Source: JAKLFA01 sp964450385 (GTDB taxonomy: Bacteria > Omnitrophota > Gorgyraeia > Zapsychrales > JANLHA01). Taken from it: a stretch of DNA of 64,000 nucleotides. A program made the position numbers and the translations under genes. Of this stretch, positions 41,334 through 49,208 are shown in pieces. The stretch's first letter is position 1. Every line of letters begins with the position of its first letter. Below the pieces are notes generated by a model, which saw only the letters and a list, made by a program, of their open reading frames with translations, was not told where the DNA came from and made no database searches. The stretch spans positions 1 through 64,000 of the forward strand of contig CAYVEC010000005.1 in assembly GCA_964450385.1 (NCBI GenBank), written 5' to 3'.

Positions 41334-42661
41334 CCACCATGTGCAAGATTTTCAAAACGAACAAACTCTTTAAGAAACGCGAGCTTCATATTACCCACGG
41401 GCCCGTTACGCTGTTTGGCGATCATGACCTCCGCCTGGCCTCGGTTCTCCTCGGTCGGATTATAATACTCCTCCCGAACGAGCAGGACCACGACATCGGC
41501 ATCCTGTTCGATCGCCCCTGACTCGCGCAGGTCCGACAACTGGGGCCGGTGATCCTGGCGGCTCTCGACTGCCCGGGACAGCTGGCTTAGGGCAATGATC
41601 GGGACCGAGAGCTCTCGCGCCAAGGCCTTGAGCGACCGCGAGATCTCAGAGATCTCCTGCTGACGGCTTTCGGACTGGCTCGTCCCGCGCATGAGCTGAA
41701 GATAGTCAAGCACAATGAGCTGAATATCGTGCTGGGCCTTGAGGCGCCGGGCCTTGGCCCGAAGCTCAAGGGCCGAGATCGCCGGGGTGTCATCAATAAA
41801 AATCTTGGCGTTCGAGAGCTTGCCGGCCGCCTTCGTGAGCAGGGGCCAGTCAGACGGCGAAAGGAATCCCGTCCGGACCTTATGCGCGTCAACCCGCGCC
41901 TGAGAACAAAGCATGCGCTGAACGAGTTGTTCCTTCGACATCTCCAGGCTGAAAAGAGCCACCGCCTTGCCGGATTCGATGCCGATATATTCAACGATCG
42001 AACTGGCAAAGGCGCTCTTCCCCATCGAGGGCCGCCCGGCAAGAATGATCAGATCCGAGGGCTGAAGTCCCGAGGTCATCCGATCAAAATCAACAAACCC
42101 CGTCGGAAGCCCTGTGACCTTTTCCTTGCGCTGAAAAAGACGATCGATCTTCTCAATGCTGTGTTTAACAAGGTCCTTGATGTCCACCGCGATCTGACGA
42201 TGCTTGATCTCGGAGATCTCAAAGATCAGCCGCTCGGCCTCATCGACCGCGTCGTTCACATCGATCTTCGTATCATAGCAGCGGGTGGCGATCCGGGTCG
42301 CGTTCTTGATCAGGCTCCGAAGGATCCCCTTGGCCTTCACGATCTCTGAATAGTGCTCAATATTAGCCGACGTGGGAACCATATCGGCGAGCTTGGAAAG
42401 ATACGGCACCCCTCCCACCTTTTCGAGAACGCCATTGTCCCGAAGCCGGTCGGAAAGGGTAATCAAATCAACATTTTTTCGCTGATGATACAGGTCGAGG
42501 ATCGAAAGATAAATCGACCGGTGGGCATCCTCATAGAACCACGAGGCGTCGAGGATCTCGAGTGCGGTCCCGATCGCCTCGTCATCAATCAGCATGGCAC
42601 CGAGAACGGACTGCTCCGCCTCGATGTTCTGCGGAGGAATTTTTATTTCTTCGCCACCCAT
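41330..42661 (-). CDS. dnaB: Replicative DNA helicase DnaB
   Basis: Hexameric helicase unwinding DNA at the fork. The 443-residue product has the N-terminal domain opening PPQNIEAEQSVLGAML, Walker A GRPSMGKSAFA near residue 215, Walker B LIVLDYLQLMRG, and the closing RNGPVGNMKLAFLKEFVRFENL. The ATG at 42661 lies inside the end of rplI (19-bp overlap). It ends the conserved rpsF-ssb-rpsR-rplI-dnaB cluster. Confidence 0.96.
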   Translation of the reverse strand: MGGEEIKIPPQNIEAEQSVLGAMLIDDEAIGTALEILDASWFYEDAHRSIYLSILDLYHQRKNVDLITLSDRLRDNGVLEKVGGVPYLSKLADMVPTSANIEHYSEIVKAKGILRSLIKNATRIATRCYDTKIDVNDAVDEAERLIFEISEIKHRQIAVDIKDLVKHSIEKIDRLFQRKEKVTGLPTGFVDFDRMTSGLQPSDLIILAGRPSMGKSAFASSIVEYIGIESGKAVALFSLEMSKEQLVQRMLCSQARVDAHKVRTGFLSPSDWPLLTKAAGKLSNAKIFIDDTPAISALELRAKARRLKAQHDIQLIVLDYLQLMRGTSQSESRQQEISEISRSLKALARELSVPIIALSQLSRAVESRQDHRPQLSDLRESGAIEQDADVVVLLVREEYYNPTEENRGQAEVMIAKQRNGPVGNMKLAFLKEFVRFENLAHGG

Positions 42662-43086
42662 ACTCTGACTTTGGCTACCACCTCAGGATGGAGTTTGATC
42701 CCCACATCAAAGATGCCCAATTCGCTAATCGGATGCTCCAGCAAGACGTCTTTCTTGTCAACATTAAAACCCTCATCACTTAAGGCCTTCACGATCTCCA
42801 CATCGGTCACCGAACCGTACATCTTGTCGAGATCATTCACCTCGACGGTGATCGTGATCGACGTCTTTTCGAGGTTCTGGGCCAGGGCCGCGGCCTCTTT
42901 CTTACGCACCGCGGACTCGGCCTCGACCTTCGCCTTCTGCTGAGCGATCCGCTTGAGATTTTCCGTCGTGGCCGCAAAGGCGAGCTTGCGCGGCAGAAGA
43001 TAATTGCGGGCAAAACCGCTCTTGACCTTCACGACATCGCCGACCTTCCCTAATTTGTCGACATCTTGAGATAAAATCACGTCCAT
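42643..43086 (-). CDS. rplI: Ribosomal protein bL9
   Basis: Large-subunit protein. The 147-residue product has the N-terminal signature MDVILSQDVDKLGKVGDVVKVKSGFARNYLLP, a connecting helix and a C-terminal domain ending RVWVAKK. It lies between rpsR (70-bp gap) and dnaB. Confidence 0.97.
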   Translation of the reverse strand: MDVILSQDVDKLGKVGDVVKVKSGFARNYLLPRKLAFAATTENLKRIAQQKAKVEAESAVRKKEAAALAQNLEKTSITITVEVNDLDKMYGSVTDVEIVKALSDEGFNVDKKDVLLEHPISELGIFDVGIKLHPEVVAKVRVWVAKK

Positions 43087-43156
43087 AATAACACTTCCTT
43101 GTTATCGTCGTTCTCGGTTAACATCACGCCAATACCCAACAGCGCCCCGCGCGCGC

Positions 43157-43414
43157 TTAACGGCGCTTCGAGCTCCCGACCGACAGCAACCCGAGGAACC
43201 GCGCCCGTTTAATGGCGATCCCGATCTCGCGCTGCTGCTGGGCCGTGACCCCGCTCAGGCGGCGCGACAGCATCTTACCGCGGTCCGTCAAATAGCGCTT
43301 CAAGACCTCAACTTCTTTATAGTCAATGTGCGTGTCCTTCGGCAGGACATATTTAACGATGCGCTTTTTCGGTTTCAACACCCGTTTTTTGAAATTTTCC
43401 TTTTTCTTAATCAA
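43157..43414 (-). CDS. rpsR: Ribosomal protein bS18
   Basis: Small-subunit protein, 85 residues, with a basic N-terminus and the family core HIDYKEVEVLKRYLTDRGKMLSRRLSGVTAQQQREIGIAIKRARFLGLL split across residues 29-77. It has no zinc-binding cysteines. It lies in the rpsF-ssb-rpsR-rplI cluster. Confidence 0.97.
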   Translation of the reverse strand: MIKKKENFKKRVLKPKKRIVKYVLPKDTHIDYKEVEVLKRYLTDRGKMLSRRLSGVTAQQQREIGIAIKRARFLGLLSVGSSKRR

Positions 43415-43454
43415 CGTCTCCTCCTTGACCTACTGGCCTTCCCGACTCATCCGA

Positions 43455-43877
43455 TTATTCATCCCAGACAACATCCTCGGGCATGATCGCTACGTCCCCG
43501 ATGTCATGGGCATCAAGATCATGATCCCCGTCCTGTTTGTCAGGGGAAAACTTTCCCAGAAATTGGACCCGCTCTGCACGCACATCGATCGTGCTGCGCT
43601 TCTGTCCTTCCGGGGTTTCCCATGACCGCGACTGAAGGACCCCCTCGACGAAAATGGGGCTGCCTTTCTGCAGATGCTCACAGCACGCCTCTGCCTGCTT
43701 GTCCCAGACCGTCACCGTCAAAAAACACACATCTTCCTTAAGCTCGCCGCTCTTATCGCGGAAACGGCGGTTCACGGCGAGACCAAGATTCGCGACAGCC
43801 ACACCAGCCGGCGTGGTCCGCAATTCTGGGTCCCGGGTCAGATTCCCGATCAAAAACACCTTATTCAAATTCGCCAT
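43455..43877 (-). CDS. ssb: Single-stranded DNA-binding protein, atypical C-terminus
   Basis: Coats single-stranded DNA in replication and repair. The 140-residue product has the OB-fold opening NLNKVFLIGNLTRDPELR, VANLGLAVNR, FLTVTVWDKQAEACCEHLQKG and RSWETPEGQKR. The linker is short and acidic, and the protein ends PEDVVWDE instead of the canonical DDIPF tip that recruits partners such as RecO, PriA and exonuclease I. Whether those contacts use another surface is not known. It lies between rpsF and rpsR. Confidence 0.94.
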   Translation of the reverse strand: MANLNKVFLIGNLTRDPELRTTPAGVAVANLGLAVNRRFRDKSGELKEDVCFLTVTVWDKQAEACCEHLQKGSPIFVEGVLQSRSWETPEGQKRSTIDVRAERVQFLGKFSPDKQDGDHDLDAHDIGDVAIMPEDVVWDE

Positions 43878-43948
43878 CGTCGCCTCCTACACCCAACATC
43901 CCGTTTCTCTGTTCGTCAAGGGACACCCCCACCCTGTCGACCTACCGG

Positions 43949-44239
43949 CTATCGCTTCACCTTAATGATGAGCGAACGCAGGATCTTCTCATTGATCCGC
44001 ATCGCCTGACGGAGCTCAGCCAGCCGGGCCCCTCCGCCTTCGAAATTCACCAGATAATAGGTGCCTTCCGAACTCTTCTTCATCTGGAAACTCATGCGCT
44101 GCCGATCGATCCAGACCTGCCTGTTGACGACCTTACCCCCGCACTTTGCGATCTCATCGGCGACCGACTTCATGACCGCCTCTTTCTGATCCTGAGGAAG
44201 GGCCGCATCAACAATGACCACTAATTCATACTTATCCAT
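43949..44239 (-). CDS. rpsF: Ribosomal protein bS6
   Basis: Small-subunit protein that pairs with bS18. The 96-residue product has YELVVIVDAALPQDQKEAVM at the start and SSEGTYYLVNFEGGGARLAEL in the middle, as usual. It overlaps the end of pth by 8 bp and opens the rpsF-ssb-rpsR-rplI-dnaB run. Confidence 0.96.
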   Translation of the reverse strand: MDKYELVVIVDAALPQDQKEAVMKSVADEIAKCGGKVVNRQVWIDRQRMSFQMKKSSEGTYYLVNFEGGGARLAELRQAMRINEKILRSLIIKVKR

Positions 44240-44822
44240 CTTCCTTCCTTTTGTTAAATTGACCCATTACCGTGTCAATATCCTTTTCCCGTAGCCAGGC
44301 CCGGCAACACCCAACGGCCTGGTCGATGAGGTCGCCGAGACCTACCGTCTCCGCGCGATCGAAGCGGGCGAGAACATAATCCGCCGCGTCCTGAGGACCC
44401 CGTGGCCGACCGATCCCGAGCCGCAACCTGGGAAAATCCGTTGACCCCAGGGCCTCGATCACGGATTTGAGGCCGTTATGGCCGCCGTCACTCCCGTTCC
44501 GGCGGATCCGAAGCTGCCCGAACTCGAGATTATAATCATCGCAGACAACTAAAATATTTTCCGGAGCGATCTTATAATACCGGCTGAAGGGCCCCACCGC
44601 CGCCCCAGAACAATTCATAAACGTCATCGGACGGATCAAGGCAACGTCAGCCCCATCCACACGGCCACCCGTCTCCTCGGTCTGAAACTCACGGCGCGGT
44701 TGCCAGCCCCAGCCGAACGAATCGGCGAGTGCCTGCACGACCAAGAACCCTAAATTATGCCGGGTGCCTTGATACTCCCGGCCGGGATTCCCGAGCCCAA
44801 CGATCATCCGCGTATATGCCAA
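44232..44822 (-). CDS. pth: Peptidyl-tRNA hydrolase
   Basis: Releases peptides from peptidyl-tRNA. The 196-residue product has IVGLGNPGREYQGTRHNLGF at the N-terminus with the catalytic His, the MTFMNCSGAAV motif, VCDDYNLEFGQLRIRRNGSDGGHNGLKS split through residues 93-120, and RLRLGIGRP. It follows rplY after 5 bp, an order kept in many bacteria. Confidence 0.97.
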   Translation of the reverse strand: MAYTRMIVGLGNPGREYQGTRHNLGFLVVQALADSFGWGWQPRREFQTEETGGRVDGADVALIRPMTFMNCSGAAVGPFSRYYKIAPENILVVCDDYNLEFGQLRIRRNGSDGGHNGLKSVIEALGSTDFPRLRLGIGRPRGPQDAADYVLARFDRAETVGLGDLIDQAVGCCRAWLREKDIDTVMGQFNKRKEDG

Positions 44823-44827
44823 TGCCG

Positions 44828-45520
44828 CTATTCCTTTTTCTGAGCAGCGCCTTCACCAGTCGCCCCGTCCCCAGCTGCGCCTTCCTTTTCCTTCTTCTTG
44901 ATCAGCTCAGGCTCAGCGTCACCCGCCTCAGCAGGCTGCTCTTCTTCAACACGGCGCGGCGGAACGACCGTAAACACGATCGCCTCCGGGTCATGATGGG
45001 TCGACAACCCCGCCGGCAGAACGAGATCCTTCACATGAATGCTCTGGCCGATCTCCAGTTTCGTGACATCGACCTTCAGATCCTCAGGGATGTCCATCGG
45101 AAGACAGGTGATATCAAGCTCCCAGAGAATGTGATCCAGCGATCCGCCTCCCTGCCTCACGCCGATCGGCTCTCCGTCGGCGGTCAACGGGACCTTGACC
45201 GAGATCTTCTCCTTCAATGAGATCCGCTTAAAGTCCACATGAACGACCGACCCCGAGACAAAATGATGCTGTTCTTCTTTGACGATAGCGGAATAGTCCT
45301 TGAGCTTCTTGTCTCCCTCAAGAACCGTGAGATGAAAGACCACCTCACCATGATGCTGACGACGAATCTTCTCATACGAACGCCGATCGAACTTGATCGC
45401 CGCCGGCTCTTCCTTCCCGCCATAAACAACGCCCGGGATCATATCCGCACGCCGGACAGCCCTGATCTTTTGGCCGCCCACCTCTTGTCGAATCTGTACA
45501 TCTAATTTAACTTCTTCCAT
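44828..45520 (-). CDS. rplY: Ribosomal protein bL25 (CTC form)
   Basis: Binds 5S rRNA. The 230-residue product is the long form: an N-terminal L25 domain and a C-terminal CTC/TL5 domain (KVPLTADGEPIGVRQGGGSLDHILWELDI), with an acidic/lysine tail of about 40 residues (QPAEAGDAEPELIKKKEKEG). The ATG at 45520 is preferred over a TTG at 45529. The prs-rplY-pth order matches Bacillus (prs-ctc-pth). Confidence 0.95.
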   Translation of the reverse strand: MEEVKLDVQIRQEVGGQKIRAVRRADMIPGVVYGGKEEPAAIKFDRRSYEKIRRQHHGEVVFHLTVLEGDKKLKDYSAIVKEEQHHFVSGSVVHVDFKRISLKEKISVKVPLTADGEPIGVRQGGGSLDHILWELDITCLPMDIPEDLKVDVTKLEIGQSIHVKDLVLPAGLSTHHDPEAIVFTVVPPRRVEEEQPAEAGDAEPELIKKKEKEGAAGDGATGEGAAQKKE

Positions 45521-45560
45521 TTTTTCCAACCTGCCTTGTTAGTGTTCCTCTGATTGTTCC

Positions 45561-46505
45561 TTATTCAAAAAGACAACTAATCGACGCCTCATTATGGATC
45601 CGATAGATCGCCTCAGCGAGCAACGGCGCGATCGAGACCACCTTGATCTTGGAATTGTCCTTCGGCTTCTTAAACGGAATACTGTCCGTGATGACCACCT
45701 CTTTAAGAATTTTACAGTCGCGGATCCGCTCCAGGGCGTTCCCCGACAAGACCCCGTGGCTCACCGCGGAATAGACCTCAACCGCGCCTTTTTTGCGCAA
45801 CCCCTCGGCGGCTTCAATAAGGGATCCGGCCGTCGCCACGATATCATCAACGATCACCGCGACCTTGCCTTTCACAGACCCAAGGATGTGCATCACCTCG
45901 GTCTTCTCAGGGCTCGTCCGGCGTTTATCAACCACCGCGAGACCGGCGCAGAGGCGTTTGGAATACGCCCGCGCCATTTTAATGCTCCCGACATCCGGAG
46001 AAACAACAACGAGCTTCCGGCGGTCGATCTTCTTTTCTTTAATATATTCACAGAGCGAGTTGATCGCGTACAGATGATCCACCGGGATATCAAAAAAACC
46101 CTGGATCTGGCTCGCGTGCAGGTCCATCGTCAAGACCCGGTCCGCCCCGGCGCCGCAGATGAGGTTCGCGATCAATTTTGCGGTGATCGGAACCCTCGGT
46201 TTATCCTTCCGGTCCTGGCGGGCATACCCATAATACGGGATAACGGCCGTGATCCGCTTGGCAGAAGCCCGGCGCGCCGCGTCGATCAGAACCAACAGCT
46301 CCATGATATTATCATTCGCCGGCGGGCACGTAGACTGAACAATAAAGGTGTCTTTCCCGCGGATATTGTCCTGGATCTGAACACGGATCTCACCCTCGCT
46401 GAAACGACCCACCAAGGCCTTCGCTAACGCGATATGCAGACTCTTACAGATCTTCTTCCCCAAATCCGGGTTCGCATTACCGACCACAATGGCTAATCCG
46501 TCCAT
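45561..46505 (-). CDS. prs: Ribose-phosphate pyrophosphokinase
   Basis: Makes PRPP for nucleotide, His and Trp synthesis. The 314-residue product has GRFSEGEIRVQI, the PYYGYARQDRKDKPRVPITAKL loop, DLHASQIQGFFDIP, and the PRPP-binding VIVDDIVATAGSL. It lies 9 bp after glmU and 40 bp before rplY. Confidence 0.97.
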   Translation of the reverse strand: MDGLAIVVGNANPDLGKKICKSLHIALAKALVGRFSEGEIRVQIQDNIRGKDTFIVQSTCPPANDNIMELLVLIDAARRASAKRITAVIPYYGYARQDRKDKPRVPITAKLIANLICGAGADRVLTMDLHASQIQGFFDIPVDHLYAINSLCEYIKEKKIDRRKLVVVSPDVGSIKMARAYSKRLCAGLAVVDKRRTSPEKTEVMHILGSVKGKVAVIVDDIVATAGSLIEAAEGLRKKGAVEVYSAVSHGVLSGNALERIRDCKILKEVVITDSIPFKKPKDNSKIKVVSIAPLLAEAIYRIHNEASISCLFE

Positions 46506-46514
46506 TACATCTCC

Positions 46515-47777
46515 TTATGATTTTTTCTTTTTGCCGATCACCCGACCCGGCACCCCGACCATGACAGAGCCGTTGGGGACGTTCTTTTCTTTCGCCACGA
46601 CACAACCCGCCCCGACCACCGCGTTCTTTCCGACGTGGACCGGCGCCACCAAGATCGCGTCCGACCCGACAAAGGCCCCGGTCTCCACCGTTGTGGGATG
46701 TTTCTGGGCGCCGTCAAAATTCGCCGTTACGACACCTGCCCCGATATTCACCTGATTCCCGACCGTCGCGTCACCGACAAAACTAAAATGTTTCATGAAA
46801 CACCCATTGCCGATCGTCGACCGCGAGACCTCGGCAAAATTCCCAATCTCGGTACGGTCTCCAATGACAGTCCCCGGACGGAGATGGGCGAACGGGCCCA
46901 CCACGCACCCCTTCCCGATCGTGACGCCCCCCTCGATCACGGTGCAGGGTTTGATCACGGTATTCCGCCCGATCTTCACGCCAGCGTCGATATACGTCGT
47001 CATCGGATCCACGATCGTGATCCCCTCCAGCATCAAGGCCTCGAGGACCCGACGCCGCATGACCGCGGCCGCCTGGGCCAGATCGATCTTCGTGTTGACG
47101 CCCCAGGCCTCTTCCGGGGCATCGGTCTCAAGCGTCTCGATCTTCCAGCCCTTGCCCACCATGATCTCGACGACATCGGTCAGATAAAATTCCTTCTTGC
47201 GCGGATTCTGCCGCACCTCACTGAGGGCCGCAAACACGGACCGGCTCTTAAAACAATAAATCCCCGCGTTAATCTCCATGATCGACCGCTCGTCTCCGGA
47301 GAGGTCCTTATCCTCACGGATCGCGACCGCCCGTCCGTCCGCGCCACGGACAATCCGTCCATATCCCTTAGGGTCTGCGATGACCGCGGTCAAGACCGTG
47401 CACCCGGCCCCAGATCGACGGTGACGATCAACAAGGGTCGACAAGGTCTCGGGCCGGATCAACGGGGCATCGCCACAGACCACCAAGACATCTCCATTAA
47501 ACTCTTTGAAATGCCCCTCTGCCCGGCGCACGGCGTCGGCAGTGCCGAGGAGCTCCGTCTGCTCCACGGTCTGAACACGGCTCCCGAATGCCTCACGCAC
47601 CGCATCTCCGCCATGACCGATCACCGCATACATTTTCAAAGAACCTGCTTTCTCCAAGGCATCGACCACATGCATCACCATTGGGACCCCGCAGATCGGC
47701 TGAAGGACCTTAGGCACATCATCCTTCATCCGGGTCCCTTTGCCTGCGGCCAAAATAATCGCGTGAAGTTCTTTCAT
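46515..47777 (-). CDS. glmU: Bifunctional GlmU (GlcNAc-1-P uridyltransferase / GlcN-1-P acetyltransferase)
   Basis: Makes UDP-GlcNAc for peptidoglycan and lipid A. The 420-residue product has the N-terminal LAAGKGTRMKDDVPKVLQ and a hexapeptide-repeat C-terminal domain with the general-base His in CFMKHFSFVGDATVG. Two tyrosines of the E. coli acetyltransferase site (in HLTYLGD and CNYDGA) are phenylalanines here (HFSFVGD, NFDGA). The start at 47777 is chosen because the longer frame runs through tRNA-Gln; AGGGGAT precedes the ATG. Confidence 0.93.
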   Translation of the reverse strand: MKELHAIILAAGKGTRMKDDVPKVLQPICGVPMVMHVVDALEKAGSLKMYAVIGHGGDAVREAFGSRVQTVEQTELLGTADAVRRAEGHFKEFNGDVLVVCGDAPLIRPETLSTLVDRHRRSGAGCTVLTAVIADPKGYGRIVRGADGRAVAIREDKDLSGDERSIMEINAGIYCFKSRSVFAALSEVRQNPRKKEFYLTDVVEIMVGKGWKIETLETDAPEEAWGVNTKIDLAQAAAVMRRRVLEALMLEGITIVDPMTTYIDAGVKIGRNTVIKPCTVIEGGVTIGKGCVVGPFAHLRPGTVIGDRTEIGNFAEVSRSTIGNGCFMKHFSFVGDATVGNQVNIGAGVVTANFDGAQKHPTTVETGAFVGSDAILVAPVHVGKNAVVGAGCVVAKEKNVPNGSVMVGVPGRVIGKKKKS

Positions 47778-47855
47778 ATCCCCTGACCCGTCCTTATCTC
47801 CCACCCACTCCGCCAGACCACCTGATCTCTTAAGAATCTCACCCGTCGAAACATA

Positions 47856-47926
47856 CTGCCCGGCCTGGATTCGAACCAGGAATGCGAGATCCAAATTCTC
47901 GTGTGTTACCATTACACCACCAGGCA
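47856..47926 (-). tRNA. tRNA-Gln (anticodon TTG)
   Basis: 71 nt with acceptor TGCCTGG/CCGGGCA (one T-G pair), D-arm with GGTAA, anticodon stem CGAGA/TCTCG around loop ATTTGGA (anticodon TTG), and T-arm CCTGG/CCAGG. CCA is not encoded. It sits between spoVG and glmU, in the same direction. Confidence 0.96.
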
Positions 47927-47955
47927 AAAAATCTCTTCCTGATTGCCCTCATCCA

Positions 47956-48342
47956 TCATGCGGATTGCTCACTATTTGGTTGTTCCGCCTGGTAGGCCTT
48001 CAAGATCATGGACTGCAAATAATCACGAAACTCCTGGGTGATCGGATGCGCGATATCCCGATGTTCCGCCTTCGCATCATGGATCAACTCGTCCTCGGAC
48101 GTAGGTTTCAATTCCGTCCCGCACTCATTACAGTACCGACTTCCCACTTCGTTTTTAAAAAAGCACCTCGCACATGGGATCTTCACCTTCCGCGACGGCA
48201 TAGCGATAAAAACACCCACCGTCCCCTGAATGATCTTGATATTGCGCACCACAAAGGCATGGTCGAAAGTCACCGTCGCATAGGCACGTAATTTTTTGTC
48301 CTGCCCCTCTTTCGGAAAGATGCGGATTTCGGTGATCTCCAT
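47956..48342 (-). CDS. spoVG: SpoVG-family protein with an inserted zinc ribbon
   Basis: SpoVG is a small nucleic-acid-binding regulator. The 128-residue product opens MEITEIRIFPKEGQDKKLRA, with LDHEFVV-like FDHAFVVRNIKII and VGVFIAMPSRK, and resumes with FRDIAHP-like EHRDIAHPITQEFRDYL. Between MPSRK and RDIAHP, where B. subtilis SpoVG has a short loop, lie about 40 extra residues with C57-x2-C60-x10-C71-x2-C74, a zinc-ribbon pattern. Its place between ispE and glmU is the same as in Bacillus. The zinc binding is inferred from spacing. Confidence 0.92.
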   Translation of the reverse strand: MEITEIRIFPKEGQDKKLRAYATVTFDHAFVVRNIKIIQGTVGVFIAMPSRKVKIPCARCFFKNEVGSRYCNECGTELKPTSEDELIHDAKAEHRDIAHPITQEFRDYLQSMILKAYQAEQPNSEQSA

Positions 48343-48353
48343 AGGTGCCTCCT

Positions 48354-49208
48354 TTAACGGGTTTGCACGACAAAGACCTGCCTATACCTCCTTTTCAAGA
48401 TGTCATGCCACTCGTACGCCTCGTGACGTGACAGCATCAATCCGAATAGTGATGGACCGCTTCCAGAGAACGAAACCCCTTGAATCCCTAATGTTTGTAA
48501 CCGAATCTTAATCGCGGCAAGCCGCGGGCACACACGCACAATCCCCTGTTCCAGATCATTGAAAAGCCGAAGACGCACCTCTTCTATATTACTTTTCAAT
48601 AAATAGGGAAGAAGAATGTTAGCATTATCGCCTTTTTTTGTCAACTTCAAATTTAAGGCCCCGTAGACCTTAGGGGTTGGCATGGCAATGCGCGGGACAA
48701 TGACGATGTGCCAGAAGCGGTGCGGGATCGAAAGAGGCGTCAACCGCTCACCCCGGCCTTCACCCAAGGCAAAGGGGGTGTCACATAAAAAAAAAGCGAC
48801 ATCGCTCCCCAATGCCGCCGCGGCCTGAAAAAGCTGCTCCTGCGAGAGCCGCAATTTCCAGAGCTGATTTAACGCGATCAGTGTCGTCGCGGCATTGCTT
48901 GATCCGCCGGCCAATCCCGCGGCGACCGGGATGTTTTTTCGAAGATGGACCGAAACCCCGTCCTTGACCCCGTAAACCCGCTGAAGATACAGGGCCGCTT
49001 TATAAATCAAATTGGTGGGACCGAGCGGGACCTGCGGATGATCGCATCGGATCGTGATCCCCTCCCGGACGGGCCGAAAGGTCATCTCGTCGGCCAGGCT
49101 GATCCGTTCAAAAACGGTTCGGATATTATGGTACCCGTCGTCGCGTTTATTGAGGACCTCTAAACTCAAATTGAGTTTCGCGGGCGAGCGCAACAACACC
49201 GTGGTCAT
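48354..49208 (-). CDS. ispE: 4-diphosphocytidyl-2-C-methyl-D-erythritol kinase
   Basis: GHMP kinase of the MEP pathway. The 284-residue product has SPAKLNLSLEVLNKRDDGYHN at the start, the ATP loop IPVAAGLAGGSSNAATTL near residue 93, and the third motif SGSGPSLFGL near the C-terminus. The ATG at 49208 overlaps the TPR gene's stop (ATGA). A GC-richer upstream extension is not used. ispE-spoVG-glmU-prs order is kept from Bacillus, except that purR is missing. Confidence 0.95.
   Translation of the reverse strand: MTTVLLRSPAKLNLSLEVLNKRDDGYHNIRTVFERISLADEMTFRPVREGITIRCDHPQVPLGPTNLIYKAALYLQRVYGVKDGVSVHLRKNIPVAAGLAGGSSNAATTLIALNQLWKLRLSQEQLFQAAAALGSDVAFFLCDTPFALGEGRGERLTPLSIPHRFWHIVIVPRIAMPTPKVYGALNLKLTKKGDNANILLPYLLKSNIEEVRLRLFNDLEQGIVRVCPRLAAIKIRLQTLGIQGVSFSGSGPSLFGLMLSRHEAYEWHDILKRRYRQVFVVQTR

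Noticed and set aside
46635..47786. 383-codon open frame on the plus strand
   Set aside because: Antisense to glmU; no recognisable motif and no start signal.
47778..47927. N-terminal extension of GlmU by 50 residues
   Set aside because: It would translate through tRNA-Gln; the conserved GlmU N-terminus begins at 47777.
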